Assembly (NCBI GenBank): GCA_024516035.1
Contig: CM044959.1
Coordinates: 12,975,902-13,039,901 of the forward strand
Reading direction: 5' to 3'
Length of the DNA stretch: 64,000 bases
DNA from: Bactericera cockerelli
Taxonomy: Eukaryota > Arthropoda > Insecta > Hemiptera > Triozidae
Position numbers and translations under genes: made by a program. Positions 1 through 10,879 of this stretch are shown one piece after another (position 1 is the stretch's first letter; each line of letters opens with the position of its first letter). The notes below the pieces were generated by a model. It made no database searches and was not told the origin of the DNA. It worked only from the letters and a program-made list of their open reading frames with translations.

Positions 1-914
1 GTGGCGTCCACCTTCCTGGATGCAAAGGTTGAACCTCTTCATCATGTTCCGTCGAATGTTGCGGAAGATTCCAGGTTTTTCTGTCAGGTCATCGAATGCC
101 AACAGGATTCTTGCTACCAGATTTCGTAAACTATGTTTTTCACGTGATCCCAAATGTTCCTGTTGGCAACTCCATATGCTAAATGCGTATCTGCCATTTC
201 AGCATCCGAATTATAATAATGTAACTTGTACTAAAAAAACTCAAGAAGTTTAAAGATAATATTTCATAGAATGCAGAAAAATATGCTTGAAAACTATCAT
301 CGAGAAACAAACAATCATTCATTTGACTGGCCTTTAATTAATTCCAAGGAAAATAATTATCAGACATAAATAGCTAATTACTCTTTGAGTACAAGACGAC
401 CCTACACGGTCAACACTTTTAAGATTTTGAACATCATTTTTTGAGACTTACCTGGTTTGTTTACCCAGAAGATCACGTGATAAAAAATCGTAAAACTATT
501 TTTTAGCATCCTTGGGTTGACCGCCAACTTTTATCAAACTTGCCCATGTCTGTGCCAAAATTTGCTCGGGCAAATCTTGAGTGTTTCAAAGTGTAAAAAA
601 TTTACATGAGAATTTTTTTTCCATTCAGTTGTCAAAAAAGATGCCAAACCAAACCGTAAAAAACAAAGTAGTGTAGCTAGAAACATCGAAATTTTGTTGG
701 CTTTCTGCAGAAATGTTCAGAATCAACTCATCTTAAACAGGAAAAAAGTTCTGACCTGAAGAATAAGCCAAAGTCGGACTTTTTCAGAAACTTGCAAAAA
801 ATCACTTTGTGCAGTTATAAAGGCGAATCCGAAAAAACGGATTGCAGATCCGTCCTAGAAATGTCGTCAGTAATCTACCATTAACGGGTGTAAACGTTTT
901 TTTGGTCCACCCTG
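1..914 (-). mobile_element. Deleted mariner-type transposon copy, cut by window edge
   Basis: The right end reads CCACCCTG followed by TA at 915-916, matching the ends of the elements at 21758 and 24122. The whole stretch is a close copy of 23181-24122. Read on the minus strand, a short remnant (about 220-160) contains EMADTHLAYG-like residues and is followed at once by WDHVKNIVYE-like residues, then GIF and, near position 1, a CIQEGGRH-like end. I recall these as the N- and C-terminal signatures of a mariner/Tc1-superfamily transposase annotated in arthropods as DUF4817-containing. The catalytic middle is missing. Stops and frame changes show it is dead. Confidence 0.7.
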
Positions 915-1339
915 TATAGTGTCTTGGTAAAGTTGACTGACGTGTTTTTTTTTAACGGACATTCAGTGCTGAAGAATGAAAATTTTTGCATACTAGTAGT
1001 CCACCGAAATTTTTGCACACTTTTGCATACCGCAGGTGTAAACGAGAACCTTAATTCAAACGACTATCATTGCGAGCACTAGAAATAATAGATTAAGTGA
1101 TTACTTCTGAAAGACGTATATTCTATTGATATCAAAAGTATTCGTTTTTGTAAGAAGTTTTTTTTTTTAGTTCCATAGAAAAAATCTCATGCCTTTTTCA
1201 TATTTTATATATTTTAGCCATTTCAATAAAATATTTTCCGCCAAAATCATATTGTAAATAGTAAAAACTATCACGATTTCATTTTTAACGACGATCTGAA
1301 GTACGAGAAGAACTCTTTCGACTTGGATGAATTTAAAAC

Positions 1340-1525
1340 ATGGTGCTCAATTGTTTGACGATGGCCACATTTTTCTTCTGTTCTGTCGTATTCATTGGAG
1401 CAGGCGTTCTATCTGCATGGGGCGTCGAGCGACTTACCAAAAAGCAGGATCGCTCCAAGAAAAAGAAATCAAAATCATCGGCCGCTCACAACGGCAAATA
1501 CCACAAGACTCACAAGCGCGCATAA
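1340..1525 (+). CDS. Possible small single-pass membrane protein (61 aa)
   Basis: The frame opens with ATG in a good context (AACATGG). It has a hydrophobic stretch at about residues 8-29 (MATFFFCSVVFIGAGVLSAW) and then a very basic tail rich in lysine (KKKKSKSS, HKTHKRA). This looks like a signal-anchor or tail-type small membrane protein with a cytosolic basic end. I do not recognise the family. An overlapping frame at 1327 is a shadow. An AATAAA-like signal lies near 1663, and a SINE fragment sits in what would be the 3' UTR. It could instead be a chance frame or the last exon of a larger gene. Confidence 0.33.
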   Translation: MVLNCLTMATFFFCSVVFIGAGVLSAWGVERLTKKQDRSKKKKSKSSAAHNGKYHKTHKRA

Positions 1526-1562
1526 CCTGAGAATGTATGCTATCGAAGAATATGCCTTGTAA

Positions 1563-1647
1563 GGCTGGGTGAGGTTAATTAGTGGAGTGAGGAGTAGCTG
1601 GTTTGTGAGTTTCCAGCTGATTGAGGCAGAAGCAACGTTGATTAGCC
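1563..1647 (+). repeat. 5S-headed SINE, 3' fragment
   Basis: It contains the conserved body GGCTGGGTGAGGTTAATTAG and the GTTTGTGAGTTTCCAGCTGA segment. It is nearly identical to the matching part of the copy at 4042-4266, including the TTAGTGGAGTGA variant, so the two belong to one subfamily. Confidence 0.8.
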
Positions 1648-1655
1648 TTGTAAAG

Positions 1656-2210
1656 TCGACAAAAATAAATTCCTACTAAAGAACTTTCAACAACAGCGGT
1701 TATAGGTAATATTCATCTCGAGATCTTGATTATTATTTTATAGCATTTTCTAAGTAATGATTTTAAATCTATACCATAACATTTTTGGACACAATTTTTT
1801 TCTCTTAATCGCAGTCATAATTTATTATTATTTATCTCAATATGATGGACTATAGAGAGGTGTAGAGAAGAGATAAAAGGAAGGCGATCTGGGTCATAAG
1901 GTGTAAGTGACTTTATGTCATGCTTATAATTGTTACATCTTTACGAATTTGACCGGTAGTTGGTGTGAACCAGTGGGTCATATCTTTTATTGAAGGTTCG
2001 ATGATGTGCATATTATAAGATTTCAGTTAATACATGTACTATGACAGTTGACGAAAGGTACTATTCCCCTATGCGTCCGCGGCTGGGGAGCCATTAACTG
2101 AGGCTTCCGAGACGCAAGCCTGGAAAACATATCGGGCAAAGTTACCCTATCGAAAATACATTGAAGAAGTGGTCTGCGGTTGGTTGCGAGACGCGTCCTG
2201 GAGAAGAGAA
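1656..2210. other. No recognised gene
   Basis: AT-rich sequence with several stops in all frames. A minus-strand frame at 2023-2292 has no recognisable domain and is not called. Confidence 0.5.
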
Positions 2211-2229
2211 CCTTAGCTGTAAGGCCGGA

Positions 2230-2516
2230 ATCCCACTGAGAGCTACATTTTGTCTCGCAAAGTTTCATGCTACGCTCTTCTTTTAGAATCAAATGAGATC
2301 GAATCCTGAATGCTTCCCAACGTTTTGCAACCTATTCAAATTTCTAGACAAAATGTTTCGCAATGTTGCATGACAAACTGTTGTACTCAATAGGATTCCA
2401 GCTCTTGAATCAAATGAGATCAAAAAATTGCTTCGGAACACTTCTCATTCAAAATTTGAAACGAAAATTTGCGAGAGAAAAACAAAAAAGAAAAAAATGT
2501 TGCACTCAGTGGGATC
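2230..2516. mobile_element. Degenerate palindromic element (CCCACTGAG ends)
   Basis: The left side reads TCCCACTGAGAGCTACATTT and the right side, reversed, carries the same motif (ATGTTGCACTCAGTGGGATC). The AATCAAATGAGATC motif recurs inside. The element at 24444-24602 has the same terminal motif (CCACTGAGCGCAACATT). Confidence 0.5.
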
Positions 2517-2864
2517 TTCGCTTAAAACGTGTTTACATTTTTATCGTTCTAACGTTAACCATTTGTATATTTTATAATGTAGGTTATAGGTATATATTAC
2601 ATTTTTTACTGCTGTTCATGTTGTTTTTTTTTAACTTTTTTTTTTATTTGCATAATTTTTCATGATTTATTAATATTATGAAATATGAAACTCTAGTAAA
2701 ATTATATTTGGTACCTATGCAAATATGTATTAAATTAAAACTACTTATACTATCCGGGTCATCCGGAAGTGACATATGTTTGTATATTCTACTTTTATTT
2801 TGAATTGTTTTTGTTATTTTCTCTGTTAAATAATGAAAAGTAGCATTTTGTAGAAGAAAAGTAA

Positions 2865-2915
2865 CGTCATGATGACCATGTAGTTGAAAGCGACGTTAAA
2901 CCCAAATTTAAAAAA
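2865..2915 (+). repeat. 5S-headed SINE, extreme 3' end
   Basis: It carries the family's terminal segment (ATGACCATGTAGTTGAAAGC then GACGTTAAACCC) followed by an A-rich tail. Confidence 0.65.
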
Positions 2916-2960
2916 GTAACATTAAAATAACATTTAAACTTTTGTATTCATATGAATTTG

Positions 2961-3305
2961 CCAGCCTCCGTGGCGTAACGGTTGTGACCACTGCCCGTAG
3001 TTCAAAGATCACGAGTTCGATCCCCGGTTCCGCAGACTTTTCGAAGAAAATTCTGTTCCCTCCAATCACGTGAGGCTGGTATTTCCGGCCCTACCTAGGC
3101 TGGGTGAGGTTAATTGGGTAGCTGATACGATTCCCAGCGAATGGAGGGTAACACCCCCGTTCTGATCAGGACGTTAAGAACACAAAGAATCGTTGGCGTT
3201 AGGAAGTCATAAAAAACGTGCTCCACCCTACCAACCTCAACCATAAGGTTGAACAATGCCGACCCCAATAGCAACATAAGTTAATATGGGATAAAGGCAA
3301 GGGAG
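2961..3305 (+). repeat. tRNA-headed SINE family A with LINE-like tail
   Basis: The head at 2961-3040 resembles a tRNA: an A-box-like GGCGTAACGGTTGTGACC and a B-box-like GAGTTCGATCCCCGG. The body at about 3090-3165 (GGCTGGGTGAGGTTAATTGG, then GCGAATGGAGGGTAACACCC) is the domain also found in the 5S-headed SINEs. The tail at about 3222-3300 (CCAACCTCAACCATAAGGTT, GCCGACCCCAA, GGGATAAAGGCAAG) resembles the 3' end of the LINE at 46365-46780. Other copies are at 40890, 49865 and 58520. Confidence 0.8.
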
Positions 3306-4041
3306 ATATATTCACAATAAGAATTTATATCGCATAGGTACTTCATTTTTCAAATGAACATAATTAAGTATTCTAACGGTTCTGGTACTTTGGAGTAATG
3401 CTGATCTATCTACGTCACTTGTGACAAGGAAACCACATACATAACGACGTAAAATTATTTAAATTGTGAGATTCCTTTGCGCCACGTTGTTGTAAAGCGT
3501 CAGTACAGCTCATACCCAGTGTTCAAACAGCAATATATCGACATCGTCATTAAAGCAACCATTTTACCATTCTCAAAAAGATCTCATACTGAGACGTCTT
3601 GAAGAGACATAGATCGTACGTACACATGTGTAATTTCTAAAAAATATATAATAAACTGGTGTGTCACCACACGACTTTCCTTATCACTCAAAACTTGATG
3701 AAATTCAGCCACTGGTGACTCAATGGTAACAGCTAGCAAACAGTCATTGGATTTGCAATGTCACAACCCCTATCTAGGATGAATAATTTAAAAGTTAGTC
3801 CCCCCAAAATACCGTTAAATTGGGGCCGCGATGCAAAAAAATAAAAATATCAACAAACAAACAAAAAAAAAACTCTTTTTACTTTTTTACTAGGTATAAG
3901 ATTTTTTTCAAACAAGACTGCTATGTAAGATCCAAAATTTAATAGACTCAACCAAATTAAGTCTATTATAATTACAATGGTTTGTGTTTAACAATAATAT
4001 TATTATACGTTGGTACCTACTTAAAATTAAATAATAAATAA

Positions 4042-4266
4042 CCAGCATCGATGGCACGTTGAATAAACCAGTTCTCATTTAGTCACTGAAGTTAAGCAAC
4101 GTCCCACGAAGCTAGGATTTTGATGGAAGATCATTTAAATTCGAACTCTCATAATGCTGGCTTGGTGCTCCCCACACCCAGGCTTGGTGAGGTTAATTAG
4201 TGGAGTGAAGAGTAGTTGGTTTGTGAGTTTCCAGCTGATTGAGGCAGAAGCAACGTTGATTAGCCG
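4042..4266 (+). repeat. 5S-headed SINE copy
   Basis: It starts CCAGCATCGATGGCACGTTG and keeps the 5S-like segment with TCACTGAAGTTAAGCAACGT, then the shared body ending near GTTGATTAGCC. Degenerate, so an older copy. Confidence 0.8.
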
Positions 4267-7200
4267 TTTTATGAAAACCAACTTTTGCTCGTGATCTTTT
4301 TCTGCCACACGCGCACCTCTATACATGACAGGTACGCCTGTCCATGCGTGTATGTACGTTTTGGCTTATGCTTGTAATCTTTTTCTACCATATGCTCTTA
4401 TGTATGCATGACAGGTACGCCTGTCCATGCGTGCATGAACGTTGTGGTTGGTTTAATACTTAAAAGTAACCTCAGCTTACAAAACACGTGCATGGTACGT
4501 TACCTATATTTGTTTTATAACCGAGGTTCGTTACGTTGTTGATCTGTGTTGCCGAATCTCCAATATATCTGTGGCTCAGTACTGAATTTTCTCTTTTGTT
4601 GGTAACCCTGCTTAAAATTTGAATACGGTGCGCTGATTGGCTGAAAATATTACATTTCTCCTTCTTTTGCCCTCTACGACACAAATTTCTCCCCACCCCT
4701 CCTTGTTATTTGTTCCCCTCTTTTCACTGATGTATAGAATAATCAAAATTAAATTAAATATTCTAGCTTTTTTAGCTGGAACTTATTGTTCAATAAAATA
4801 TTGAAATATTATTAATGTTGTCAACTGATAGACAATTAATATGCAATCATGTAATGATTTTCATGACATTTCTTCCTTGATATTGGTAGAAAATTATCCC
4901 AAGCCTTCTCACGGTTTTAGGATGATGAATTTCTGGCCCTCCATGTTTGATGCCGTTATGTGCCGTACGGCATAATGGCCAAGAAATCAATACATCACTT
5001 TCTTTTGGACCTTTAAAAGTTTAAAATACTTGTAAATATCCATTTTAAATCAAATTATCTCTCAGAATTTGCCTTTAAACGCAGGAAATTCATTTATTAA
5101 CCAACTCTACATACATTTAAGAATCCTCAGGAAGATCTCTTTTGAAGGCGTAATTATAGGCGTCCACTTTTATTTTGATCCTCTTCAATCTTCAAAACAG
5201 TATGGCGTCGGAATGATGCATCTTGTGTGCTGTGTAGAATAATGTTGCGAACAATTTTTAATGATAAAAAGCTGTTATTCCTGTTATTTCCTCTGAAAAA
5301 GTGATAAAAATTCGTTTTACATGCTGAAAGACTCTAGTGCAATATAAAGTTTTACGTTTCTTAAGCTGTAACCGACATTTTACAATCTTCCCTGGTGTAC
5401 CAGTCCTGGCCATTGTAAGTACATAATAGGTCGTTATGATGAGGGTTTTTCCTAAACTAACGTCAGAATCAGCTCATTTGGAAGCCCGAAACATGTCTTA
5501 TTGTAAATGCCATGTCCTGTGAGTCTCAACTGTCCAAGTTGCGTTCTTCCCTCGCAAAACCATAGGATGTTTTTGTTGTGCATTATTTAGGCCTTGTCTA
5601 GCATTTCATTCATTGCAAGTACTACATACACAGCCATCAGTTAAAGAGAGGGAAATGCAGAATCTTAAGGAAGGTGCAATTCCTACCTTCAAGTCATGGG
5701 GATGATCAGTGAACTATTTAACAGCAGATGTATTAGGTCAAGTTTCATATAGTTAATGCCCTGTGATATGTCTAGTTGAGATGGTTGTAGCATATCCACA
5801 GCCAAAATAAGCCAAGCATAGATCGGGTTTTCTGCATTAAAACAATCTTGTTATATTAAGTTAATATACATAGTCTAGTAAAACATCTCAGGTATTAGAG
5901 CTGAACTTTTAATTAAGGCTTGAGATCAGCCCCTGCTTGAGTTTTAATCCAGTCCTCAAGAGATTCAAATGGTCATAGCACACTATTATTATTATTATTA
6001 TTAAGTAGTCAGACTTGAGGGAAAGTCTGATTTACCTTTGTATAATGTAGTGTGTTTAATGTGTACTTACACTAATCCAATAAATGAGATGTTGTTTAAA
6101 CTGCTAGCAAAAAGGGACTCTTTAGTTCTATATAGTCATTAATTCATTTAACAGGTGACAACCTGATTGAGTCATGATCTTTGAATCATCATGTAAGCCC
6201 CTGATGGTATCTGGCTTTGTCATTTTTTTCTGTACATCATCATTAACACTTAGAGAACTGGGTGTACCACCAGTGGTACACGCATGCACTATGCCTGTGA
6301 ATAGCCTAAACATGGCCGGTCCCACGGGAGAACTTAATAAAAACATGCCAGTTGTCTATGTGTTAATCCAAAAAGAGGGTGTTTCTAAACTGCTACTAAA
6401 TAACAACTGATTGGTTCTATACGAGCAGTATAAATGAAACCTTTGTTGAGGTAAACATTTGGCACTAGCATAATGTCACTGAAATTAATCTTGAAAAACA
6501 CAAAACTTTATAATAAAAATGTGCTGCTGCACTTACATGAAACAAACTATTTGTATAATGAGTGTTGTATACTCATAAGATTATGTAAAAAAAAACTGTG
6601 CCAGCAATCATTTTGAAACTAATACTAGATTTTTTAGAATGACGTAATTAATAACAAATGTTTGACATTACTTATCATTTAGAGTCCTATGCTAAATCAT
6701 ATTACCAAGGGGAACTATCAGAAAAATATTGGAAAATAAATCTGCACACACTTTTAAAAAGATGACCACAATATTGTATAACTTTTGAGGCCTTGACAAT
6801 TACCAATTCATATGAAATCTATGAGAGCTGTTTAGATATCTTTCTAGGCTTATTTAGGATCATATAAAATCAGAGTTATAACGGGTACTATCAAAAATTT
6901 ACCAGCAGATAATTAATCTGTGCACATGTTTTCAAAAGATGACCACCCTTGTATATCTTATGAAAGGCTTGGCATTTATAATTTCTGTATTAAGTCCCAA
7001 TGATAGAAAAAGCCTCATGAAATACCCTGAGATTATATTTGGTTTGTGGCTCTCCATGTCCTTAATTTAAGACCATAAAAATAATATTGAATATTGAAAC
7101 ACTGACTTACATTTATTTCTCTTCATGTATTAGTGTATTTATTTAAAAAAAAAATTAACACATTTTTTTCCCCCTTAAGATCATAAGTCATTTGAGATGA

Positions 7201-7283
7201 AGGTGGAGTAAATGCCAATATGTTTTCTCCAAGGAAAATGCAATTTTCATTTCAAGAAGCTAATACAGTACTTGCAATTTCAG
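4267..7283. other. Non-coding AT-rich stretch upstream of zinc-finger gene
   Basis: No convincing exon was found. A 55-bp block around ACAGGTACGCCTGTCCATGC occurs twice (about 4328-4352 and 4409-4434). A short palindrome with 9-bp arms (GTGTACCAC and GTGGTACAC) lies at 6259-6278. Part of this region is probably the first intron or the promoter of the plus-strand zinc-finger gene. Confidence 0.4.
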
Positions 7284-7381
7284 GTGCTCCTGTTTCCATG
7301 TGTTCTTGTCAATTCTCTTCTATCTTCTCTGTCCCTCGTCTACATGATTGATTCATCCTGCTCCGTTTCATAGTTGCTGAG
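7284..7381 (+). other. Probable 5' UTR exon of the zinc-finger gene
   Basis: A strong acceptor (CTTGCAATTTCAG) ends at 7283 and a strong donor (GCTGAG before GTAAGC) begins at 7382. All three frames contain stops, so it would be untranslated. It lies in the correct orientation 1.8 kb upstream of the coding exon. This is an inference from splice signals only. Confidence 0.45.
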
Positions 7382-7664
7382 GTAAGCAAATGTTCAAATT
7401 TTGTTCCTTTTAGTCAACAAAATTATGATTTTTAAGTGTGTAGCTTTAGTTTCACTGCTCTTACTTAAAATATTCTACAACTTTAAATTGCAACTGTATT
7501 AAAAATTATTTAAAAAGAAGTGAAAATCTAGTCAGTGTGGTCAAATGAATATATGTAATATATTATTATATGTAGGTGAGATAGTATTTGAGTTTTGACT
7601 GATTATGTTAATCAATCAATAAAAAATTATGGGATTCATTACAATCCACATTTGTTGTCTATTT

Positions 7665-7930
7665 CTATTCCCAATTATAATGGGCAAGTTTAATTTGAGC
7701 ATGTGAGTTGTTTTTACAACAATGAATGGTTCAAACTCCTGTTATGATATGACCATGTTGTTGAAAAATTTATCAATAAATAGAATATATAGTAATCATG
7801 GCAATCCACAATCTTCTGGCTATTCCTAGCCACACTCAGGCTGGGTGAGTTTTGTTTGAGTAGGTGGGTTTTTTGCTTAACTAATGGTGATACCTAAAAT
7901 GTTGTTGAAAGCAATGTTAAACTCAAATTA
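7665..7930 (+). repeat. Two degenerate 5S-headed SINE 3' fragments
   Basis: The first (about 7665-7770) keeps TGTTATGATATGACCATGTT. The second (about 7835-7930) keeps CACTCAGGCTGGGTGAG and ends in GAAAGCAATGTTAAACTC. Both are old copies. Confidence 0.55.
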
Positions 7931-8211
7931 ACAAACAAAAACAATGATAATAGGCTTTTACAACTGGGCTTTTCAAATGTAGGTAACATGGCCATTCTTT
8001 CCAAAAAATAAAACAAAAGAAAAATAGCAGTAAAATGAAGATATCTACCACTTTGTCAGTATCATCTTGTAAACATTGAGATGGAATGTTTTTTTTTTTT
8101 TAACTTAAAAAATAAAATGAATTTCTAACATGTTCAATGCCAATGCATTTTTGGGGTATGGCCTGAATGGGCCACACTGATTTCAGGCACTGTCAAAATT
8201 TGGGCTGAGGC

Positions 8212-8348
8212 CCAAATATGGGTTTCACACAGTAGTGCCTAAATTTGAGCTGAATCCCATATTTGGGTTCCACTTTTTTACTTGAATGAAAAAAAGTACC
8301 CTGAAAGAACATGGTTCACAGCAACAAGTGGGTGAAACCCAAATATGG
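8212..8348. promoter_or_regulatory. Cluster of three perfect CArG-type sites
   Basis: CCAAATATGG at 8212-8221, CCATATTTGG at 8257-8266 and CCAAATATGG at 8339-8348 all fit CC(A/T)6GG, the SRF-type consensus. A near match, CCACATATGG, is at 8381-8390. Each sits in a longer shared context (CCCAAATATGGGTTTCA), so they may equally be a small local repeat. They lie about 0.9 kb before the zinc-finger coding exon. Confidence 0.35.
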
Positions 8349-9229
8349 GTTTCATGGTCTGTCTGAACATTGCCTGAATACCACATATGGGATTCGCGGT
8401 GTTGAACGTGTTAAGCAAGCTATGATAATATAACAATGTTTTTTTTTCTCTCCTTATTTTGGTGATCAATAGACCATTATCTTCAATATTGAATTTTCTG
8501 CATGCATAAGATGAAATCACTTTCACAAGCCAGCATGAGACATTGGTCTGAAAATATCATTGGGAAAATATGAACTTGAGGTACTAATTCTTATTAATTA
8601 GTAACAAATTCCAATTCAAATTATGTTTAAACCAGTGTCATTGTCAATACCACTCAACCTAAAAAAATAATATTTTTTTTTTGTTGGTGTGATTCCATTA
8701 CTTTCCTATTATAGGACAAGGAAAGTAATAACATAAAGTACTTGAACTTTAAATTAAAATGATTCAATAAGCCCAAATTGAAAAAAAAAAAAAAAAATGA
8801 TTTTTTTTTGTTAATACAAGAGTCTCTGCATGTGTGTTTTTAAAGTTTTGATTTAAACATTATTAAGTCAGCTCTGAAATTACCAGTATTAATATTGGGT
8901 CTATTTCTCCTTAATCCCATCATTGTTGATAAAGATTCTAATTAATCTATTTATTAAGGACTATGAAAGAAATATACATTACCTAGTATGAGAAAATTTA
9001 GGTTGCTGTATTTGTTTAATATCTCCTGTTCCATCCTTCACCTTATTGTTGAATTTCTTATTCCAAACCCTTCTGACACAAAATTGTTTTGGTCCTGTTC
9101 TGATTATAGCTGTCACAAACAGGTCAGCACATTTCAAGAGCATCATCCTAATTGTTTAATTTTGATGATGGGGACGTCAAGTGTAAGGATTGAAGAATAG
9201 TGGACAGATTCAAAAGCAGTAAGTACATC

Positions 9230-10879
9230 ATGTTTACTCAAACTCCTAATCTTGTGCTCTTCTCTCAACAAACATTGCTCTGTATCCATGGCAATGACAA
9301 TGCGTACAAGTGTCAGCAGTGCCAGAGGCTTATCTTCTTGTCAGCTGGTGCAGACGTACACAAATGTGAACACTGTAATAAAATTTTTGAACAACAGTCT
9401 TCGCTCTTAAGTCATAACTGTCCTCAATTGAAACCTCGTCCTTACAAGTGTGATGTTTGTGAAAAAGGCTTTACCAATTCCCAAAATCTATCCACTCATC
9501 AGCTAATTCACACAGGTGTCAGACCTTTTAAATGTGAAACCTGTGAGAAATCCTTTGTTAACCAGAGCAATTTGATCACACATACACGAATACACACAGG
9601 TGATAGGCCTTACCAATGTACTCATGAGAATTGTGACAAAGCCTTTCACAGTAAATCTAACCTTAATACACACACCTACATACACCAAGGTATTAAACCT
9701 CACCGATGTGAAATTTGTCACAAAGGTTTTACTAATCAGTCAAACCTTGCCATGCATTCGCGTATTCATACAGGAATTAAACCTTATGTTTGTCAGACTT
9801 GTAGTAAAGCTTTTACCAATCAAAGTAATCTTATTAGTCATTCGCGTACCCATACGGGTGAGAAACCATACAAGTGTGAGTATTGTGATAAAGCTTTTAT
9901 TAACCAAAGTAATTTGGTCACTCATCGCCGTACCCATACTGGGGAAAGACCTTACCAGTGTAATTATTGTACCAAGACTTTTATCAACCAAAGTAATTTG
10001 GTTTGCCACACTCGCACTCATACAGGCGAGAAACCATATATCTGTGAATATTGTGAGAAAGGGTTTATTAATCAGAGTAACCTTAATATACACATTCGCA
10101 CCCACACTGGGTTCCGTCCATATGCATGTGAAGTGTGTGAGAAGACATTTACAAATCAGAGCAACTTGATTACTCATGGGAGAACACATAGTGGAGAGAG
10201 ACCTTACAAGTGTAACTCTTGTGATAAACGGTTCATCACTCAATCCAACCTTGCCCAGCACTCCTGCATGAACTCAAACTTCCCCAAGCCTTACCAATGT
10301 GATAGATGCACGCATTTCTTCAGTGACCGAATGAATCTCATATCTCATACATGTGTAGAAGATATCAAACCGAATGTGGATAACTTGGAAACTCAAGCCA
10401 CTACTTCTGATGAGGCTGATACAAAACTACAGCAAATACATCAACAGCAGCAGCAGCAGCAACAACAGCAACAGCAACAACAACAGCAGCAGCAACAACA
10501 GGTGCAACAACAACAACAACAGCTTAATATTCAGCCACAGATGCCAATTGCACAAGATTTGACAACAGATGAACAGATCAGAATTAAACTGATGGAAGAG
10601 CAAGAGAGAATGAGAGCTGCCATGATGGCAGAACAGGAAGAGAAGTTCAAGCTGATGGCCCGAAATCACGAATTGATGGAACAGCAAAACAAAATGATGA
10701 TTGATCATCAGGAAAAGTTGAAGCTCCTTATGATGAAGCCATTCCACTGTGTGTCTTGTCGTCGGGCATTCGACAGTCACTTTGAATTGTTGACTCACAA
10801 CTGCGCCCCCACGGCTGTGACCACTAGTACAGTAACCTCCGTGTCTACCTATCCCTCCTCCTCCTCCCAATCTACCTAG
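9230..10879 (+). CDS. C2H2 zinc-finger protein with homogenised finger array
   Basis: The 549-aa product starts at the ATG at 9230. The frame is open only from 9194, and a GTG at 9200 is less likely as a start. A likely acceptor (GTTCTGATTATAG) ends at 9108. Fingers with C-x2-C-x12-H-x3-H spacing run from about residue 72 to 310: nine canonical fingers, the third with C-x4-C. Four variant fingers end in H-x-C (SHNC, QHSC, SHTC and C-terminal THNC). Seven fingers share the helix core NQSNL. After the array come polyglutamine (about residues 405-432, mixed CAG/CAA), a charged Met/Glu/Lys helix likely to form a coiled coil (about 444-502) and a final C-x2-C-x12-H-x-C finger (about 505-525). Predicted nuclear DNA-binding protein; target unknown. 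Codon use is AT-rich, unlike the other two genes. I cannot assign an ortholog. Confidence 0.9.
   Translation: MFTQTPNLVLFSQQTLLCIHGNDNAYKCQQCQRLIFLSAGADVHKCEHCNKIFEQQSSLLSHNCPQLKPRPYKCDVCEKGFTNSQNLSTHQLIHTGVRPFKCETCEKSFVNQSNLITHTRIHTGDRPYQCTHENCDKAFHSKSNLNTHTYIHQGIKPHRCEICHKGFTNQSNLAMHSRIHTGIKPYVCQTCSKAFTNQSNLISHSRTHTGEKPYKCEYCDKAFINQSNLVTHRRTHTGERPYQCNYCTKTFINQSNLVCHTRTHTGEKPYICEYCEKGFINQSNLNIHIRTHTGFRPYACEVCEKTFTNQSNLITHGRTHSGERPYKCNSCDKRFITQSNLAQHSCMNSNFPKPYQCDRCTHFFSDRMNLISHTCVEDIKPNVDNLETQATTSDEADTKLQQIHQQQQQQQQQQQQQQQQQQQQVQQQQQQLNIQPQMPIAQDLTTDEQIRIKLMEEQERMRAAMMAEQEEKFKLMARNHELMEQQNKMMIDHQEKLKLLMMKPFHCVSCRRAFDSHFELLTHNCAPTAVTTSTVTSVSTYPSSSSQST

Noticed and set aside
9503..10261. Long frames on the minus strand and frame 3 across the zinc-finger gene
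   Set aside because: They mirror the repeated finger codons and have no domain of their own.
10427..10870. 147-codon minus frame rich in Leu
   Set aside because: It is the reverse reading of the polyglutamine and Ser/Pro codons.
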